Source of the DNA: Bacteroidetes bacterium UBA2322
Lineage (GTDB): Bacteria > Bacteroidota > Bacteroidia > Chitinophagales > UBA2359
Direction: 5' to 3'
Length of the DNA stretch: 11,040 nt
Assembly (NCBI GenBank): GCA_002345145.1
Contig: DDVC01000105.1
Coordinates: 24,857-35,896, forward strand
Shown: positions 7,836-11,040 of the stretch, piece by piece
How positions within the stretch are numbered: the stretch's first letter is position 1
Layout: each line of letters starts with the position of its first letter
Notes under the pieces: generated by a model
Seen by the model: the letters and a program-made list of their open reading frames with translations, nothing else
Told to the model about the DNA's origin: nothing
Database searches by the model: none
Translations under genes and position numbers: made by a program

Positions 7836-8519
7836 ATGGGCGAAGAAAAATCAAATATAGGCGCTACAGCTACCATCATAGTAGCCATAGTGGGGCTGCT
7901 TACAGCCATAGTAAACATTGTACCCAAACTTTTGGAAAGCGTACCAAAAGAAAAAACGGTTAATACCACCCAGCTCAATCAAGATGCCGGCGGGCAGGTA
8001 AACCCACCACCTGCCATACCACCACAAGGCAACAATGGCACAGCACAACAACAAGGCGGCGGATTTATGCCTACTAATGCCACCGATGCCGAAAAAGAAG
8101 CCCTTAAAAAAAAGCAGGCAGACCTTGAGCGACAGATGCAGGAAATGAAAGCAGAACTGGAAGCTCAAAAAAAACGCGGTAATGCCCAACCCAAAACTAA
8201 GAGCAGCTCATCAGCCGGCAACGATGATGTGTATTACTCACCCCCTAAGTTAAGCGGCGCTTGGAAAGTATCAAATTATCCGGGCATGGTTTATTATTTT
8301 GACCAAGATGGCTCCGATATTTCGTTTACCATGACCTTTAACGGAGTAAGTACCGGAGGAGGCGATGGCATAATGAACGGCAATTACATACAATTTGAAG
8401 CTGCCGATATGCAAAGCACCTATACCGGCTCATTCCAAATAAGCCCCGATGGCAGAAGCATGAGTGGTGTTGCCTATAATGCCTACGGCACTTACATTCC
8501 TATTGCCCTATACCGATAA
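7836..8519 (+). CDS. Membrane-anchored coiled-coil protein with C-terminal beta-rich module, unknown function
   Basis: I do not recognise this 227-residue protein as a named family. Its layout is clear. A short polar start (1-9) leads to one transmembrane helix (about 10-30, ATATIIVAIVGLLTAIVNIV). A low-complexity Pro/Gln/Asn/Gly linker follows (about 45-80), then a charged coiled coil (about 83-114, DAEKEALKKKQADLERQ...) and a Ser-rich hinge (~120-130). The end is a beta-rich domain (~137-227) starting LSGAWKV, with GDGIMNGNYIQFE and TGSFQISPDGRSMSGV. That G-x-W and 'G..I.G..I' cadence resembles lipocalin-like or related ligand-binding barrels of secreted Bacteroidota proteins, which is only an inference. 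Topology is most simply N-in with the barrel in the periplasm. It has its own promoter at 7808 and no operon partners. Confidence 0.75.
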   Translation: MGEEKSNIGATATIIVAIVGLLTAIVNIVPKLLESVPKEKTVNTTQLNQDAGGQVNPPPAIPPQGNNGTAQQQGGGFMPTNATDAEKEALKKKQADLERQMQEMKAELEAQKKRGNAQPKTKSSSSAGNDDVYYSPPKLSGAWKVSNYPGMVYYFDQDGSDISFTMTFNGVSTGGGDGIMNGNYIQFEAADMQSTYTGSFQISPDGRSMSGVAYNAYGTYIPIALYR

Positions 8520-8739
8520 TCATTGGGGTTTGCCAACCAATACTTGTAGTTTAATTATCACTTGCCCCCCGCAACCAAACATTGTGGTTAGGCATTTGTT
8601 TATTTACCACAAAAATAGAGCAACCCACTGTATTGCTGTTTATAACACTATATGTGCCTTGTTATTTAGTTTCAGTATAAATAACCTGTTGCAACGCATT
8701 CTTACCTCCCCAAAAACAGCCAAACCGATAGTTATGCAC

Positions 8740-8747
8740 TATCTTTG
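8740..8747 (+). promoter_or_regulatory. -7 promoter box of hemA
   Basis: TATCTTTG is a perfect Bacteroidota -7 element 26 bases before the GTG start, giving a leader near 20 bases. The rest of the 254-base gap from 8520 shows only a weak ATTGG/CCAAT stem near 8524 and a C6 tract near 8565. No tRNA-like or riboswitch-like structure was seen. Confidence 0.65.
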
Positions 8748-8773
8748 CACCTACAAAAAAGAAATTACGCCCT

Positions 8774-10033
8774 GTGAATCATTTTAGTGTTATTACCATA
8801 ACGCATAAAACGGCTAATATAAACCATATTGGTCAGTATATTCCTTCTTATAACGACAGCCATTCTTTAGCCACCACCCTGCACCATGTAAAAGCCGAAA
8901 TGGATATTGCAGAACTAATGTACTTAGCCACCTGCAACAGGGTAACTTTTTTTATGGTTCAGAATAGCACAACACAGATAGACCGCCCCTATTTGCTGCG
9001 CTTTTTTGCCCATCTACACCCCAATATACCCGCGCATTGCCTTCATGATATGGCTAACTTAGTAACGGTATATAATGGCTCCGATGCCGTAAAGCATATT
9101 TTTGAGGTGGCAGCTTCTATTGATTCTTTGGTAGTTGGCGAGCGCGAAATTCTCCGCCAATTAAAAGAAGCCTACACTTTTTGCAGCGAACGCCACCTTA
9201 CCGGCGATAGCATAAGGTTGGCTATGAAAACTGCTATTCCGCTTGCCAAAGACATTTACACCCAAACCAAAATAGGCGAAAACAGCGTATCGGTAGTATC
9301 ACTGGCAATGCAAAAAATGCTTGCCCTTGCACCACCTAAAGATGCCCGAATTGTAATAGTGGGAGCAGGACAAACTAATACATTAGTATCTAAATTTCTG
9401 TTAAAATATGGCTTTACCAACTATACCATTTTTAACCGAACCCTCAAAAACGCCCAACACTTAGCTAACAAACTCAATGGCGCTGCCCATACACTTGAAG
9501 ATTTAGCACATTATACCGGCAATTTTGATATACTCATTTCCTGCACCGGAGCAAAAGAACCGGTTATTACCCATGCCATTTACCAACAACTGCTGGCTGC
9601 CGATACCAACCCCAAAATTGTGATTGACCTTGCCGTGCCTAATGATGTGGCTGCAACGGTAAAAAATAGTTTCCCTATACACTATATTGAGGTAGAAGAG
9701 CTGCGAGAATTAGCTCAGGAAAACCTCCGCCTCCGAAAAGAAGAAATTGTAAAAGCCCGCCACCTTATAGCCAACAAATTAGAAGAGTTTAAACTCCTCA
9801 TCAGGCAGCGCCGAATAGAGCGTGCTATGGCTGCCCTGCCAGAGCAAATTAAAGACCTCAAAGATAAAGCCTTCAATACTGTATTTCAAAAGGAAATTGC
9901 CCAATTAGACGAAAATTCAAGAGCAATACTCCAAAAAGTAGTAGGCTACTTAGAACAGAAATACATAGGCATACCCATTAAAATTGCCAAAAATGCCATA
10001 GCTGAAGAACTGGCAACCAAAGAGGCATTGTAA
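8774..10033 (+). CDS. hemA: Glutamyl-tRNA reductase
   Basis: The 419-residue enzyme reduces glutamyl-tRNA to glutamate-1-semialdehyde with NADPH, the first committed step of tetrapyrrole (haem) synthesis by the C5 route. Family landmarks are in order: ITHKTAN near the start (9-15), LATCNRV with the catalytic Cys54, SIDSLVVGEREILRQLKEAY (115-134), GENSVSVVSLA (168-178), the NADPH Rossmann loop IVIVGAGQTN (193-202), FNRT (220-223), ISCTGAKEP (255-263), DLAVPNDV (285-292), and a helical dimerisation tail (about 310-419). Length is normal for the family. The start is GTG at 8774, supported by the conserved N-terminus beginning within a few residues and by the promoter box just upstream. The usual partners hemC or hemD do not follow; the next gene is convergent after 22 bases. 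Confidence 0.96.
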   Translation: MNHFSVITITHKTANINHIGQYIPSYNDSHSLATTLHHVKAEMDIAELMYLATCNRVTFFMVQNSTTQIDRPYLLRFFAHLHPNIPAHCLHDMANLVTVYNGSDAVKHIFEVAASIDSLVVGEREILRQLKEAYTFCSERHLTGDSIRLAMKTAIPLAKDIYTQTKIGENSVSVVSLAMQKMLALAPPKDARIVIVGAGQTNTLVSKFLLKYGFTNYTIFNRTLKNAQHLANKLNGAAHTLEDLAHYTGNFDILISCTGAKEPVITHAIYQQLLAADTNPKIVIDLAVPNDVAATVKNSFPIHYIEVEELRELAQENLRLRKEEIVKARHLIANKLEEFKLLIRQRRIERAMAALPEQIKDLKDKAFNTVFQKEIAQLDENSRAILQKVVGYLEQKYIGIPIKIAKNAIAEELATKEAL

Positions 10034-10057
10034 GGCTGCGCCTGTACTTATTTTTTT
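10033..10057 (+). terminator. Short hairpin and T-run between hemA and the convergent gene
   Basis: AGGC-TGC-GCCT (10033-10043) forms a 4-bp stem that includes the last base of the hemA stop codon. It is followed, after a few bases, by a T-rich run (10049-10057). The stem is short and the T-run is displaced, so this is a weak candidate. The T-run also covers the stop of the opposing gene. Confidence 0.35.
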
Positions 10058-10805
10058 ATCCTCTGCTACCCATACGGTAAATGGTAATGGTATTAGCGCC
10101 AATAACAAACCGGCAATCACCGCTTGTTTTGCGCTCAATAACCTGTTGGGCTATAAAAGCTAAAATCACCTTCCGGCTCGAGAGAGTTAATTGGGTATAT
10201 TCCTCCCATTGCTCCTCTGTTGGCACATCAATAATGGCTATGGCATTGCCGGCGCCAAACTCCCACCACAAACTAAAACCGATGGCACCGTTTTCATACC
10301 ATATAGTGCCGCCCCGCCCTTCATCGCTAAAACGCAGTTGAGGTATATTTAGGGCAGCAGGCGTATTGCTGTAAAAATCTGTTTTACGCCTGATGATTTC
10401 ATTTATTTGCTCCACAAATTCCATATCAACCCCCAGCCAGTAAGCAACCTCCTGTGTGGTGTGCCCTGCCTGTAAGTGCCGGTAAGCAAGCATGCGCAAT
10501 AGTTCTTGTTGGGTAAAATTTATGAGCGCCACTTTGTGCTCATCCAAATAGGCAGTCATTATTTTTTCGGCATCTTTTTCAATTTTCAGGCGTGCTTTTT
10601 TTGCGCCATCTAATTCTTTTTGTACTGCTGCCTGTTTTTTTTCAAGTTGAGCTTGCAATATGTTTAAGTTTTGCAGGCTTTGCTGTATGGCATCTTCCAT
10701 TGTTTGGGCAAACTGCTCCTGTAATTGGGTTATTCTTTTTTCGGTTTCTTGTTTTACGGCAAGCTCAAAGGCTGCGGTATAGGTAGGGTCTTGTTTATAG
10801 GGCAT
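10056..10805 (-). CDS. Coiled-coil and HTH-like protein with C-terminal aromatic domain, unknown function
   Basis: I do not recognise this 249-residue protein. It opens MPYKQDP. Residues ~14-85 form a long charged coiled coil (KQETEKRITQLQEQF ... QLEKKQAAVQKEL). Residues ~100-140 (ELLRMLAYRHLQAGHTTQEVAYWLGVDMEFVEQINEII) look like a small helix-turn-helix of the type in which a protein reads or packs against a partner after 'hTTqEVAywLGV'. Residues ~155-245 form an alpha/beta domain with WYENGAIGFSLWWEFGAG, AIIDVPTEEQWEEYTQL and SSRKVILAFIAQQVI, reading like a conserved unit. An in-frame ATG at 10841 would add 12 residues but lies inside the intrinsic terminator (10825-10862), so the ATG at 10805 is preferred. 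No membrane segment or signal peptide is seen. It is convergent with hemA. Confidence 0.75.
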   Translation of the reverse strand: MPYKQDPTYTAAFELAVKQETEKRITQLQEQFAQTMEDAIQQSLQNLNILQAQLEKKQAAVQKELDGAKKARLKIEKDAEKIMTAYLDEHKVALINFTQQELLRMLAYRHLQAGHTTQEVAYWLGVDMEFVEQINEIIRRKTDFYSNTPAALNIPQLRFSDEGRGGTIWYENGAIGFSLWWEFGAGNAIAIIDVPTEEQWEEYTQLTLSSRKVILAFIAQQVIERKTSGDCRFVIGANTITIYRMGSRG

Positions 10806-10824
10806 GTGTATAACCGGTTTACAT

Positions 10825-10862
10825 AAAAAAGCGGCGCTCAACTTGGTTTGAGCGCCGCTTTT
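10825..10862 (-). terminator. Strong intrinsic terminator
   Basis: AAAAGCGGCGCTCAA (10827-10841) and TTGAGCGCCGCTTTT (10848-10862) are perfect 15-bp arms with a 6-base loop. On the minus strand the stem runs straight into TTTTTT (10830-10825). It begins 22 bases after the stop of the FGE-fold gene and is its terminator. The plus-strand side has only four T, so bidirectional use is possible but nothing converges from the left. Confidence 0.9.
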
Positions 10863-10883
10863 GTTAAGATACTACACCAAAAT

Positions 10884-11005
10884 TTAGTAGGTTTTTACTT
10901 TTTTGGTTTTTGGTGCTTTAATTTTTTTACCATCGGGGCTACCCATGCGAATCATAGCGCATCGGAAACCAACGGTAGCAGAGGCTTGGTCTTCGTCCAT
11001 ATAAC
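10884..11005 (-). CDS. FGE-sulfatase-fold protein, probable GldJ/GldK-type lipoprotein (C-terminal fragment)
   Basis: Only the last ~40 codons are present, cut by the corrupted contig end. Reading the minus strand from about 11003 gives YMDEDQASATVGFRCAMI, then RMGSPDGKKIKAPKTKKV and KTY before TAA at 10886-10884. The 'SATVGFRCAM' motif is the characteristic C-terminus of the formylglycine-generating-enzyme/SUMF1 fold. In Bacteroidota this fold with a basic tail is typical of the gliding/type IX secretion lipoproteins GldJ and GldK, but other FGE-fold proteins share it and the N-terminal part needed to decide is missing. The gene ends in the strong terminator at 10825-10862. Fold assignment is good; the Gld assignment is inference. 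Confidence 0.65.
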
Positions 11006-11040
11006 GGGGGGGGGGCGGGGGGGGGCCGGAGGGGGGGGGG
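11006..11040. other. G-homopolymer contig end, probable artefact
   Basis: The last 35 bases are G except for three C and one A (C at 11016, 11026, 11027; A at 11030). They interrupt a good coding frame and have nothing like it elsewhere in the window. Long G runs are the usual no-signal output of two-colour sequencers, so this tail is probably not genomic. Confidence 0.85.

Overview
The window looks like a draft contig from a member of the Bacteroidota. Four points suggest this. Sites matching the Bacteroidota -7 promoter element TAnnTTTG lie in front of several genes. Starts lack Shine-Dalgarno sequences. The gene families are typical of the phylum: a CapA-like protein with a SPOR-type tail, a GCS2-CBS fusion, and the end of a gliding-type FGE-fold protein. 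AT-rich intergenic DNA also carries degenerate short-motif repeats. The left end begins inside a repeated promoter cassette. The right end runs into G-homopolymer that is probably a sequencing or assembly artefact. I could not place the genus.

Left part (1-2001): an AT-rich minus-strand pair encodes a possible lipoprotein (551-1357) and a small secreted protein (203-511). I recognise neither. They sit behind a structured promoter cassette (1396-1468), a near-identical copy of which (71 of 72 bases) lies at 1-72. On the minus strand the cassette reads: tandem 11-bp direct repeats, a palindrome covering the -33 element, a G8 tract filling part of a 19-bp spacer, and a perfect TATCTTTG -7 box. 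This is the most unusual part of the window and suggests a duplicated, possibly phase-variable regulatory unit. About 530 bp of gene-free DNA follows, holding degenerate repeats and an AT-only hairpin.

Middle (2002-7678): a CapA-family metallophosphatase-like secreted protein with a SPOR-like C-terminus, then a 2-oxoglutarate/Fe(II) oxygenase of the isopenicillin N synthase fold, both on plus. Next comes an SRAP (HMCES/YedK) DNA-protein crosslink protein on minus. Divergent from it is a large GCS2-type ATP-dependent carboxylate-amine ligase fused to two CBS domains.

Right part (7808-11040): a membrane-anchored coiled-coil protein with a C-terminal beta-rich module and hemA (glutamyl-tRNA reductase, GTG start) are on plus, each behind a TATCTTTG box. 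Convergent with hemA is an unrecognised coiled-coil/HTH-like protein on minus. Upstream of it is a strong intrinsic terminator and then the last ~40 codons of an FGE-sulfatase-fold protein, probably a GldJ/GldK-type lipoprotein, cut by the contig end.

Apart from the first pair, the genes look like separate transcription units with no shared pathway. I see no tRNA, rRNA, CRISPR, transposase or phage genes.
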